A stretch of 64,000 bases of DNA, taken from contig JANYFY010000009.1 in assembly GCA_025359565.1 (NCBI GenBank), positions 558,001 through 622,000 of the forward strand, in the 5' to 3' direction. The position numbers and the translations under genes were made by a program. Shown one piece after another: positions 8,885 to 16,397 of the stretch (the stretch's first letter is position 1; the number at the start of each line of letters is the position of its first letter). The DNA comes from Gammaproteobacteria bacterium (lineage in GTDB: Bacteria; Pseudomonadota; Gammaproteobacteria; Steroidobacterales; Steroidobacteraceae). Under the pieces are notes generated by a model. The model worked only from the letters and a program-made list of their open reading frames with translations, searched no databases and was not told where the DNA came from.

Positions 8885-9825
8885 CGGCTGACTTATTGCC
8901 TTGGTTAAATGTGGCGCAAAACCGGTTACGCGAGGCGGCAGCTGCGCAACGCTTGCCGCATTCGCTTCTGGTGTTGAGCACTCCGGGGCTAGGAGCCGAA
9001 TCTCTAGCGCATTGGGCATCGGGTTTCGCACTATGTGAAGCAAGCGAGAAACCTTGTGGAAAATGTAGCTCGTGCATACTGTTGCGAGTAGATTCGCATC
9101 CCGATTTACATGTGGTGCGTATCGAAGAAGATGCGCACCAGATAAAAATAGATCAAGTGCGCGACCTGATTGAAGCGTTGGCCCTCAAGAGCTATCGAGG
9201 TGGTTATCGCGTGGGATTAATCGAGGGAGCGGAAACCTTGAATACTCACAGTGCCAATGCCTTTCTGAAAACTTTAGAGGAGCCGCCACAGAAGACGCTG
9301 CTCATAATGATTGCAAAGCCAAATCATAGACTACCGGCAACTATTGCAAGTCGCTGTCTTAAGATTAACCTAAGAGTACCTTCGCTCGATATCGCCAGAA
9401 ATTGGTTGACAGAAAAGTCAGGACAAAAGCGTGATTGGCTGAGTGCCTTGACATTAACCGGCGGTGCACCGCTACCAGCGCTTGATCTTGATATGCCTCA
9501 AATAGCCGCGCTTGAAACGGACATGCGGGAGTGCATCACACAATTGACGGTTAATGCACTCGATATAACCTTGCTGGCTGAACGTTGGCTTAAGTCCCAG
9601 CTAGGGTTACGTATTGCGTGGCTTGAGAACTGGATCACAGGTCAAATACGCGGCAATGTGGAACCAGTAGGCTTGCCTCAGGCTTTACTTAAGGCCAAGA
9701 TACGTGCTTTATTCGAGCTGCAGGATGCATTACGCGAGTTTCGACGTTTTGCATCGACCAGTATGAATCAACAATTGGCATTAGAAACCCTCTTGTTGGG
9801 GGGTCGAGCGGCATTTGCCGCTTGA
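8872..9825 (+). CDS. holB: DNA polymerase III subunit delta'
   Basis: This 317-residue clamp-loader subunit helps open the beta sliding clamp. The four-cysteine zinc module is visible (Cys55, Cys62, Cys65, Cys68), as are NAFLKTLEEPP and the SRC motif after IA. The Walker A region (STPGLG) is degenerate, which is normal for delta'. The start is GTG, inside the end of tmk. The DNA then continues to a PilZ gene, as in other gammaproteobacteria. Confidence 0.93.
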   Translation: MDVLAADLLPWLNVAQNRLREAAAAQRLPHSLLVLSTPGLGAESLAHWASGFALCEASEKPCGKCSSCILLRVDSHPDLHVVRIEEDAHQIKIDQVRDLIEALALKSYRGGYRVGLIEGAETLNTHSANAFLKTLEEPPQKTLLIMIAKPNHRLPATIASRCLKINLRVPSLDIARNWLTEKSGQKRDWLSALTLTGGAPLPALDLDMPQIAALETDMRECITQLTVNALDITLLAERWLKSQLGLRIAWLENWITGQIRGNVEPVGLPQALLKAKIRALFELQDALREFRRFASTSMNQQLALETLLLGGRAAFAA

Positions 9826-9847
9826 GATTTATGAGAGGTTCGAGGAA

Positions 9848-10198
9848 TTGAGAAATCCCAGTAATAAGCCCGGTCTCCTGACTCTCACCATTAAGGATAA
9901 GAGTGCGTTGTATCTGGCCTACATGCCATTCGTTAAGAATGGCGGATTGTTTATCCCGACCAACAGCATGTACCAATTGGGTGATGAAGTATTTATGTTG
10001 CTCAATTTGATGGGCGAAGAAGAAAAAATACCGGTAGCCGGGCGTGTTATTTGGATGACACCAAAGGGTGCTCAAGGTAAAAGGACAGCGGGAATTGGGG
10101 TCCAGTTTAGCGACCAAGATCGCGGTAATACTCAGAAAAAAATTGAAAACTACTTAGCCGGTGCGCTCGGTGGCGATAAGCCAACGCACACGATGTGA
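9848..10198 (+). CDS. pilZ: PilZ-domain protein (type IV pilus assembly PilZ)
   Basis: A single-domain PilZ protein of about 116 residues, close to the PilZ of Pseudomonas that acts in type IV pilus biogenesis. The segments LTIKDKSALYLAYMPFV, NGGLFIPT, VFMLL and VIWMTPKGAQG are characteristic. This PilZ type is known not to bind c-di-GMP, and the RxxxR motif is not seen at the N-terminus. The TTG at 9848 has GAGAGG nine bases upstream and matches the usual protein start; a TTG at 9815 in the same frame would overlap holB by 11 nt and is the alternative. Confidence 0.88.
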   Translation: MRNPSNKPGLLTLTIKDKSALYLAYMPFVKNGGLFIPTNSMYQLGDEVFMLLNLMGEEEKIPVAGRVIWMTPKGAQGKRTAGIGVQFSDQDRGNTQKKIENYLAGALGGDKPTHTM

Positions 10199-10204
10199 CC
10201 CTTA

Positions 10205-11269
10205 TTAACTACGATGAGTTTTAGCCGCATCGGTAGCTGCAAGGCCGCCTTTTAGTACATAGGCATCGAAACCGCGCTCACTGAGTATATAGGCACCCGC
10301 CGAGCTCCGACGGTCCGTGTCGCAACAAACAATATAAGGTATTTTTTTATCGAGTGAGTTAAATTTCAGCCGGATAAAATACAAAGGCATATTAAGCGAA
10401 CCATCGATATGAAAATTCTGGAATTCGCTAGGCAATCGCACGTCGAGCCACTTGCCACCGTTGGCTACCATTTCTTTGGCCTTGTCGTAAGTTATCCATT
10501 TCAGCAGGGGTTCGTTGAGCAAGGTTTGAAAATCACTCTTGCCTAGCCGCATTAACGAACCTTCGGTTAGCATCGTGACGGTCGCATTGCGTTTTGCCTC
10601 AGCAATTAGCGCCTCTTCCCCAAAACTATCCCCAGGCCCCAGCTCGGCGAGTTTAATGCCTTCCTTGTTCAGCGGCGTTTCACGATGAACCACGCATTTT
10701 CCAGATATCACCACGTAAAAATAATCGCCCTCGCTGCCTTGCTTAATGATGACATCGCCAGCACGAAAGTTAATGCGCTGCATGCGCATGAAAATGGCCT
10801 GAATATTTGCGGGCGGAATTAGATGAAAAGCCTTGGTTTGCAGCAGTGTCGTCATCCAGTCGCCGCCAAGGTTAGGCGCACCCCCGCGAAGATCGCCGAC
10901 TTCGTACTGACCGGTTTGATCCCAGGTTATGAGGACGTCGAGCACTTCGCTGTCGATCGCGATGTATTCGAGATCGCTGGCCGCACGGGCTGTGACTTTG
11001 CGAGGTAGTCCAGGAGCTAGGGCACAGTGCGCTTCGGGACTTCCTCCACTTATTGTGCGGACTACTTTCTCACCCACTCGCAATTCAACAGTGCCCTTGA
11101 CTATAAAGAACGTCTGTTTATTGGTATCGCCTTCTTTAAATAGATTTCTGCCGGCGTCCATCTCGCGCAAGCTCGTTTTTCGTGCGAGCGCGTGTAGATT
11201 TTCCCTTTTAAGGCCATCTAAAGGTGAGAAAACCTTTAGTACCGCGGGTTCGAGAGGTCGGTCAGCCAT
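10205..11269 (-). CDS. Dual cyclic-nucleotide-binding domain protein with C-terminal rhodanese
   Basis: The 354-residue soluble protein has three domains: a cNMP-binding barrel at about 13-115, a second at about 145-250, and a rhodanese domain at about 258-345. The second barrel carries a recognisable phosphate-binding cassette (FGEEAL, then KRNATV with Arg227); the first has lost it. The rhodanese loop is CCDTDRRS, so a Cys with the CX4R pattern (Cys316, Arg321) is present and sulfur transfer is possible. It lies 66 bp downstream of the nuclease-family gene on the same strand. Such proteins are annotated as CRP-like regulators, but no DNA-binding domain is present. The physiological role is unknown. 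Confidence 0.85.
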   Translation of the reverse strand: MADRPLEPAVLKVFSPLDGLKRENLHALARKTSLREMDAGRNLFKEGDTNKQTFFIVKGTVELRVGEKVVRTISGGSPEAHCALAPGLPRKVTARAASDLEYIAIDSEVLDVLITWDQTGQYEVGDLRGGAPNLGGDWMTTLLQTKAFHLIPPANIQAIFMRMQRINFRAGDVIIKQGSEGDYFYVVISGKCVVHRETPLNKEGIKLAELGPGDSFGEEALIAEAKRNATVTMLTEGSLMRLGKSDFQTLLNEPLLKWITYDKAKEMVANGGKWLDVRLPSEFQNFHIDGSLNMPLYFIRLKFNSLDKKIPYIVCCDTDRRSSAGAYILSERGFDAYVLKGGLAATDAAKTHRS

Positions 11270-11308
11270 CGAGCTTAAATCGCTTCTGGTTTGTATTAGT
11301 ATGATATC

Positions 11309-11320
11309 GAATCATGATTC
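11309..11320. repeat. 12-bp perfect palindrome upstream of the cNMP/rhodanese gene
   Basis: GAATCATGATTC is self-complementary and lies 40 bp before the start of the cNMP/rhodanese gene, in the 66-bp gap after the nuclease-family gene. It could be an operator, but a single site proves nothing. Confidence 0.35.
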
Positions 11321-11335
11321 TAGCACATGCTCACG

Positions 11336-12091
11336 CTACGCTATCTGGCGCGCGTTTGCGTGTACGGTGAAGTCGCAAATCAACGGTAGGTGGTCGGAAA
11401 ATTGAACATTCGGCATTGTGAAGCCGTTTACTTCAATTTCAGCGCTGTGCAGTATGAAGTCCAATTCCCGACGCGGGCTGTTGCTCGGATAGGAGGGTAG
11501 GCCTTGAGTGTTGGCGCTGTTTAAACCGGCCGCCTGCATAAACAAGTAAATTTCATGGTCGCCCCAATACGTATTAAAATCGCCCGCCACGATCACGGGC
11601 TTAAGAGTCTTACGAATAAGGTCATAAAGTGATCGGAGTTGATACTGCCGATGGCGGTATTTTAAGGACAAGTGCACCAGAAAAATGGCTACATCGTCCA
11701 GCTCTAGTTCGATAATCAGCCGTTTTATACCGGTATCAAAATAATGGAATCGTTCACCTCTTACCCTTGGCGCAGCCAGAAAAGCGTTGGCCTGTTTGCG
11801 AACAATAGGCACCAATTGATTTAGCGAAGAAACCCCATATTTGCATTCGAAAGTTGAATAGTGTCCCAGCGATTTGGCGATAAAATCAGCCTGATTTACC
11901 ATACCCGTGCGGATTGAACCGGTATCAACCTCTACTAAACCTACGACGTCAGGATCTTGATTCTTAATAAAATCAGTGATTTGCGATAAAACATTCGGGT
12001 TCGACCTTAAGTACCCCGCGCCGGGAAGAGGCAAATGAAAAGCTGCACCGGTGCCGGTAGCATAACGAATATTGTATAGCAGCAATCTCAC
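11336..12091 (-). CDS. Endonuclease/exonuclease/phosphatase family protein
   Basis: The 251-residue protein has the EEP (DNase I-like) metal site in order: Asn7 in YNIRY, Glu54 in GLVEVD, the GDFNTYWGD loop near 170, and the SDHLPL motif near the C-terminus. The family includes DNases, exonuclease III-like enzymes, sphingomyelinases and inositol phosphatases; the substrate cannot be read from sequence. No signal peptide is apparent, so it is probably cytoplasmic. It is divergent from the TIR-like gene (63 bp apart) and upstream of the cNMP/rhodanese gene on the same strand. Confidence 0.85.
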   Translation of the reverse strand: MRLLLYNIRYATGTGAAFHLPLPGAGYLRSNPNVLSQITDFIKNQDPDVVGLVEVDTGSIRTGMVNQADFIAKSLGHYSTFECKYGVSSLNQLVPIVRKQANAFLAAPRVRGERFHYFDTGIKRLIIELELDDVAIFLVHLSLKYRHRQYQLRSLYDLIRKTLKPVIVAGDFNTYWGDHEIYLFMQAAGLNSANTQGLPSYPSNSPRRELDFILHSAEIEVNGFTMPNVQFSDHLPLICDFTVHANARQIA

Positions 12092-12154
12092 CGCGGGATT
12101 GTAACTGCGGGCCGAGGTGTGCGCATGAGCATAAGGTCACGTTATACTGACTCA

Positions 12155-12610
12155 ATGAGTATTTCGGTAACGCCATTGAAATTGTTCGTGACCCATAATT
12201 GGGTGGAAAACGATGACTATATTCGGATATTTGAATATTTAGAGGCTACGGGAACTTTTTACTATCACAACACCAGCCTTCCTGACGCGAAGCAACCGGT
12301 TGATAAGGAGAGCCAACGCGAAGAGTTGCGACGTCAAATTGGCCCCTGTGAAGTCGTGATTGCGTTGCCGGCTGTCTATAAAGCTTCGCCAGAACTCGCG
12401 CTATTCCAATTGAATTTTGCTAAGTCGGCGGATCGGCCTATCGTGATGTTGGAAAATTTCGCCTCATCCGAGGCATTACCCCAGGCGTTCGCGGATTTGG
12501 CGGACGAGATAACGGCTTGGAATGAGCGTAATCTCATCGATGCGCTACTACGTCAAGGACGACACCAGGAAACCACTCGGTGGGACACCGTGGAGTTTAA
12601 GATCGACTAG
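12155..12610 (+). CDS. TIR-like domain protein (DUF1863/MTH538 type)
   Basis: A 151-residue stand-alone protein whose whole length fits the MTH538-like TIR fold: KLFVTHNW at 9-16, RRQIGPCEVVIALPAVY at about 59-75, RPIVMLE at 94-100, and a final ADEITAWN segment. Relatives include the ThsB sensor of Thoeris defence and other TIR proteins. At the position where the catalytic glutamate is expected (yEI pattern in the helix after the fourth strand) I read Gln85, so NADase activity is doubtful. The ATG at 12155 is chosen because it gives the domain start; TATACT lies only seven bases upstream, which would make the mRNA nearly leaderless. It overlaps the next convergent gene in a shared CTAG. Confidence 0.72.
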   Translation: MSISVTPLKLFVTHNWVENDDYIRIFEYLEATGTFYYHNTSLPDAKQPVDKESQREELRRQIGPCEVVIALPAVYKASPELALFQLNFAKSADRPIVMLENFASSEALPQAFADLADEITAWNERNLIDALLRQGRHQETTRWDTVEFKID

Positions 12611-13005
12611 TTGGTGGCCGCTACGGGGCTATCGAAATCGGTTGATAAGCGCTCATTTCGATGCAAGCTCAACGGTAATTGAACTACGGTCGCCGTTTGA
12701 CGCACTAGAAGCGGCGTACGACACAAGCTTTCAAACACTTGCACTATGAGCTCAGCACAGTCATCAGCCTGTTGGCTCGACATTTTGCGTACCGTAGCAG
12801 CAACAGCATCTTCGCCGGGTAAGGGTTTTACTCCGTGCAAACTGCGAGTGATTCGTTCAAATTGCGCAAGCACTTCGGTAGGCACCTGATCGGCGGTCAA
12901 GCTCATCAAATGTTTTCGGTACGCACAAATTAAGCGCTGCTTAATCGGAGTCGAGCGCACTAATTCTAAAGTTGCCGAATGAAAACACTCTGATGCGCTG
13001 ATCAT
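12607..13005 (-). CDS. Conserved hypothetical protein
   Basis: I do not recognise this 132-residue protein. It is soluble and mostly helical, with SSFHSATLEL-like start, KQRLICAYRKHL, VRKMSSQQADDCAEL and a variable tail. The pattern suggests a regulator-sized all-helical protein, but no function can be assigned. The frame is open further upstream to 13116; the ATG at 13005 is preferred because the extra residues run into an AT-rich intergenic stretch. Its stop codon shares the bases CTAG with the stop of the convergent TIR-like gene. Confidence 0.6.
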   Translation of the reverse strand: MISASECFHSATLELVRSTPIKQRLICAYRKHLMSLTADQVPTEVLAQFERITRSLHGVKPLPGEDAVAATVRKMSSQQADDCAELIVQVFESLCRTPLLVRQTATVVQLPLSLHRNERLSTDFDSPVAATN

Positions 13006-13161
13006 GACGGTCTTTAGGATGCCCACAAAGAATAAAACCTTAAAGTAGTTTCGAGGTTTAATCCTCGACCTTAGCCTCAGTAAATCAAGGCTCTGCGTCA
13101 TGAATATACAAGACAATCGATAAAAAGCAATGTAGATTTTATCATTTTTGTAAATATACCT

Positions 13162-13180
13162 ATGTTACAATAAATAACAT
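13162..13180. promoter_or_regulatory. Inverted repeat, likely MarR-family operator
   Basis: ATGTTA and TAACAT face each other across seven bases, a perfect 19-bp inverted repeat in the AT-rich region (about 13100-13290) upstream of the marR-type gene. It overlaps a possible promoter: TTGTAA at 13148-13153, 17 bp, then TAAATA at 13171-13176. MarR proteins usually bind such symmetrical AT-rich sites and repress their own operon, so autoregulation is inferred. Confidence 0.5.
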
Positions 13181-13294
13181 TAGATTTATCATATAACACT
13201 CTAATTATAAACATTTTACTACTCTAACTTGTCAAGTACTTCATTTATAAATATTCATTTCCTGAATAATATTATATGCGATACTTTAAGTGAT

Positions 13295-13819
13295 ATGGGT
13301 GTGCCGCACAGTCGAATAGCAATGTTGGAATCCAACCTCTCTGCTCTGAGCACTCGAGTGCCGGGGTTACCTGTCGAGGGTGTGTTGTTGTGCCGTTTAA
13401 TGCTGCATCTAGGACGTGAGACTGCTGCCACGTTGCATCAACATATTCGACCCTTTGGACTTGCTGAGCCGGAGTTTCGTGTTTTGATGACTTTATTTAC
13501 GCAAATCGATGGCATTGCACACCCCACTGAATTATGTGCGGGAGCCGCCATAAGTCCCGCCAATATGTCGAGAATTTGTGATGCATTGGTGGCGCGAAGC
13601 TTAATCACCCGGGTTGCGAGTGAGCAAGATCGCAGACGCATGGTGCTGGCCATCACCGCCGCCGGAGAACATTTGGTGCAGAGATTAATGCCTTCATTGT
13701 TTGCACCCCTTGGAGCGATTTGCGATGAGTTCACTGCGCCCGAGCGTCATCTACTCATTAATTTAATGAAGCGCTTGGCTTATCGAATGGAAGATGTCGC
13801 GCAATCGGAGCACGCATGA
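13295..13819 (+). CDS. MarR-family transcriptional regulator
   Basis: A 174-residue winged-helix repressor. The helix-turn-helix region HPTELCAGAAISPANMSRICDAL and the wing ASEQDRRRM follow the MarR pattern (the DxR loop is QDRRR). It is the first gene of an efflux operon and overlaps the outer-membrane factor gene by 4 nt, so it most likely represses that pump until a drug or phenolic ligand binds. The start is uncertain: the frame is open from TTG 13229; ATG 13295 is used here and ATG 13322 is possible. Confidence 0.88.
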   Translation: MGVPHSRIAMLESNLSALSTRVPGLPVEGVLLCRLMLHLGRETAATLHQHIRPFGLAEPEFRVLMTLFTQIDGIAHPTELCAGAAISPANMSRICDALVARSLITRVASEQDRRRMVLAITAAGEHLVQRLMPSLFAPLGAICDEFTAPERHLLINLMKRLAYRMEDVAQSEHA

Positions 13820-15228
13820 GAGTTCTATGCATGCCCAGCATGGCAGTAATGGTGACTTTGAGTTTGTTGGGATGCGCTACATTGCCTGCATCGTATAAGC
13901 CGGTAGATTTATCTGATCGGTCATTCGTGACACCTATTTCGGAACTGGAGTTGGGCTCCGGTAATTGGCCGGTGTCCGATTGGTGGCAGACTTATCAAAA
14001 CCCAGTTCTCAATCAACTGATCGCATCAGCGCTACAGTTTTCGCCGAGCTTACGGATGGCACAAACCCGGTATGAAGCGGCACGACAAACGGTGCGAGTT
14101 GTGGGGGCCGAGTCAGGAGTACATGTAGATGCGACGAGTTCTTTTGATCGGCAACGTCTCAGTGACAATGGATTATTTCCGCCCAGACTATTGGGTTTTA
14201 ATTGGTATAACCAGGCGGATTTAGGATTAAAGGCTAGTTACACGTTCGATTGGTGGGGTAAGCAGCGCGATTCAATAGAGGCAGCGCTAGATGCAGCACA
14301 TGCCATTCAGGCCGATCGTGCGGCGGCGGCATTAGTACTCGCAAGTTCCGTGGCCGAGACCTATTTTGGTTGGGCGGTAGATCAGTCGCGTTTGGAGATA
14401 CTGCACGCGCGATTGGAGCTTGCCGAACGGGGTGCAGGCATTGAAGCTGCGCGAGTAAAGGCGGATTTAGATTCCGGGGATAGCGTTCAGCAAAGTGCTC
14501 TTCAGATCGCAGCCTTAAAGGAGCAGGTTGCGATGCTTGAGAGTTCGGCACGGCTGCGCATTGTGGCCCTTGTTGCCTTGTGCGGTCAGCCCATTTCTCA
14601 ATTGCCAGCCCTTAAAGTCGGGCCGTTGCCAGCCACCGTAGCGCAGTTACCCGAGAGTGTGCGCATCGATCTCATGGCTCGTCGTCCGGATATCACTGCG
14701 AGTCGTTGGCGGGTAGAAGCGAGTGAGAAGAATGCTATTGCCGCACGGGCTGAATTTTTTCCAGATGTGAGTTTAAATGGATTGCTCGGATTATCCAGTT
14801 TGCAGTTAGGCAAATTGTTAGAGGCAGGTAGTGGAGTTCCACTTATCGGTGCCGCTGTCCATTTGCCGCTATTCGATGCAGGCCGAATTAGAGCACGCTA
14901 CGGTGCGAGTCAAGCGTCGGTTAATACAGCAATTGCATCCTACCAAGAGACCCTAACTAAGGCGGTGCAGGACGTTGCCACTCAGGTTGAAACTCGTAAT
15001 CAGGTAGCTGAAGAACGAGTTGCACGTCAAGGGCAAGCGGATGCGGCGCTGGAATTAAGTAAAAGTGCGGCTGCGCGCGTACGCCAGGGAATCACCGATT
15101 TAAGGCCTGAGCTGACTGCAACCAATGCGTGGCTGGTACAGCGTGATGCTCTGGTGCAATTAGATGCAGCGGCGTTACTGGCCGACATCGGGTTACAACG
15201 AGCACTGGGTGGCGGTTACCATGAGTGA
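13816..15228 (+). CDS. Efflux outer-membrane lipoprotein, NodT/OprM family
   Basis: The 470-residue outer-membrane factor forms the exit channel of a tripartite pump. It has a lipoprotein signal (SLLGC, acylated Cys20) and the duplicated TolC-like repeat with PDITASRWRVEASEKNAIAARAEFFPDVSL and later DAGRIRARYGASQASV, typical for NodT-family factors. It starts in the last codon of the marR gene and its own stop lies inside the start of the HlyD gene. With the next two genes it makes a complete inner membrane to outer membrane exporter. Confidence 0.93.
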   Translation: MRVLCMPSMAVMVTLSLLGCATLPASYKPVDLSDRSFVTPISELELGSGNWPVSDWWQTYQNPVLNQLIASALQFSPSLRMAQTRYEAARQTVRVVGAESGVHVDATSSFDRQRLSDNGLFPPRLLGFNWYNQADLGLKASYTFDWWGKQRDSIEAALDAAHAIQADRAAAALVLASSVAETYFGWAVDQSRLEILHARLELAERGAGIEAARVKADLDSGDSVQQSALQIAALKEQVAMLESSARLRIVALVALCGQPISQLPALKVGPLPATVAQLPESVRIDLMARRPDITASRWRVEASEKNAIAARAEFFPDVSLNGLLGLSSLQLGKLLEAGSGVPLIGAAVHLPLFDAGRIRARYGASQASVNTAIASYQETLTKAVQDVATQVETRNQVAEERVARQGQADAALELSKSAAARVRQGITDLRPELTATNAWLVQRDALVQLDAAALLADIGLQRALGGGYHE

Positions 15229-16393
15229 GAATACCAGTGTTGCGGCAGCACTACCCCAGAATGGTAAACGCCGGCGTATGATGATTATGATTTTCGTCCT
15301 GTTTATGGTGCTCGGGTTTTTGTATTTTTTGTATTGGTTTTTCGTACTATCAATCCGTGAGCAAACTGACGATGCGTATGTGAATGGGAATAAAGTGGTG
15401 ATTTCGTCCCAGGTTTCAGGGACCGTGGTGGCGGTGTTTGCGGACGATACTCAAGCAGTCAAAGCAGGTCAAATACTCGTCAAATTGGACCCTTTAGACG
15501 CGCAAACGGCTTTAAGTCGAAGCGCCAGTCTGCTTGCGCAAACAGTGCGTCAAGTTCGGCAACAGACCTTAAGCGCCGATCAATATGATTCGGTAATTGT
15601 TACGCGCCAATTAGAATTGGCCCGCGCCCATACTGATCTTGATAAGCGTGAACCGCTGTTGGCAGAGCATGCGATTGCACTGGAAGAGGTGCGCCATGCG
15701 CGCGAAGCAGTGGAGCTGTCGCGAGCCGCTCTTGCGCAGGCCCAGAGTCAATCGAGGGCATCGCACGCGCTGGTGGATGGTTTGCCGATTGAGGACAACC
15801 CGGCGGTGCAGCAAGCCAAAACCGCTTATCGCGATGCGTGGATAAGTGCAAAGCGCAATGCGGTGATTGCGCCGGTTGCCGGCTATGTGGCGGAGCGGAG
15901 CGTTCAATTGGGCCAGCATATTCAAGCTGGTCAGCCGCTGATGACGGTCATCGCTTTAAATGCGCTTTGGGTGGATGCGAATTTTAAAGAGGTCCAGTTG
16001 CGTCACTTGCGCATAGGACAAGCGGCGCAAGTCCATAGTGATTTATATGGAAGTTCATTGATTTATCACGGCCATGTAAAAGGGATGTCTGCGGGTACTG
16101 GATCGGCGTTCTCATTACTACCGGCGCAAAACGCTACGGGAAATTGGATTAAAGTGGTTCAGCGAGTTCCGGTGAGGATCCAAATCGAAGCTCGAGACTT
16201 GGGTAAGTATCCGCTGCGCATTGGCTTATCCACTAATGTTATCGTGGATACCAAGGACCAAAGTGGATCGGTTCTTGCTGCGCAATCCTCGGATACTGCT
16301 GCAAGTGATACGTCGGTTTACACGCAAGATCTTGACCAGGCAAATGCGACGGCGAACGCGGTGGTGCGTGAAAATTTAGGCTCCGGACGCTAG
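15221..16393 (+). CDS. HlyD/EmrA-family periplasmic adaptor
   Basis: The 390-residue membrane fusion protein links the MFS pump to the outer-membrane factor. A membrane anchor at about 20-42 is followed by the biotinyl-lipoyl motif (TDDAYVNGNKVVISSQVSGTV), a helical hairpin and the IAPVAGYVAERSVQLGQHI segment. The ATG at 15221 overlaps the previous gene by 8 nt and gives a normal EmrA-type cytoplasmic tail; an upstream TTG in the same frame lies deep inside the previous gene. Confidence 0.93.
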   Translation: MSENTSVAAALPQNGKRRRMMIMIFVLFMVLGFLYFLYWFFVLSIREQTDDAYVNGNKVVISSQVSGTVVAVFADDTQAVKAGQILVKLDPLDAQTALSRSASLLAQTVRQVRQQTLSADQYDSVIVTRQLELARAHTDLDKREPLLAEHAIALEEVRHAREAVELSRAALAQAQSQSRASHALVDGLPIEDNPAVQQAKTAYRDAWISAKRNAVIAPVAGYVAERSVQLGQHIQAGQPLMTVIALNALWVDANFKEVQLRHLRIGQAAQVHSDLYGSSLIYHGHVKGMSAGTGSAFSLLPAQNATGNWIKVVQRVPVRIQIEARDLGKYPLRIGLSTNVIVDTKDQSGSVLAAQSSDTAASDTSVYTQDLDQANATANAVVRENLGSGR

Positions 16394-16397
16394 CCTC

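Noticed and set aside
12155-12610. Thoeris defence system
   Set aside because: The TIR-like protein resembles ThsB-type domains, but no ThsA (SIR2/SLOG) partner is nearby, and the likely catalytic Glu is missing.
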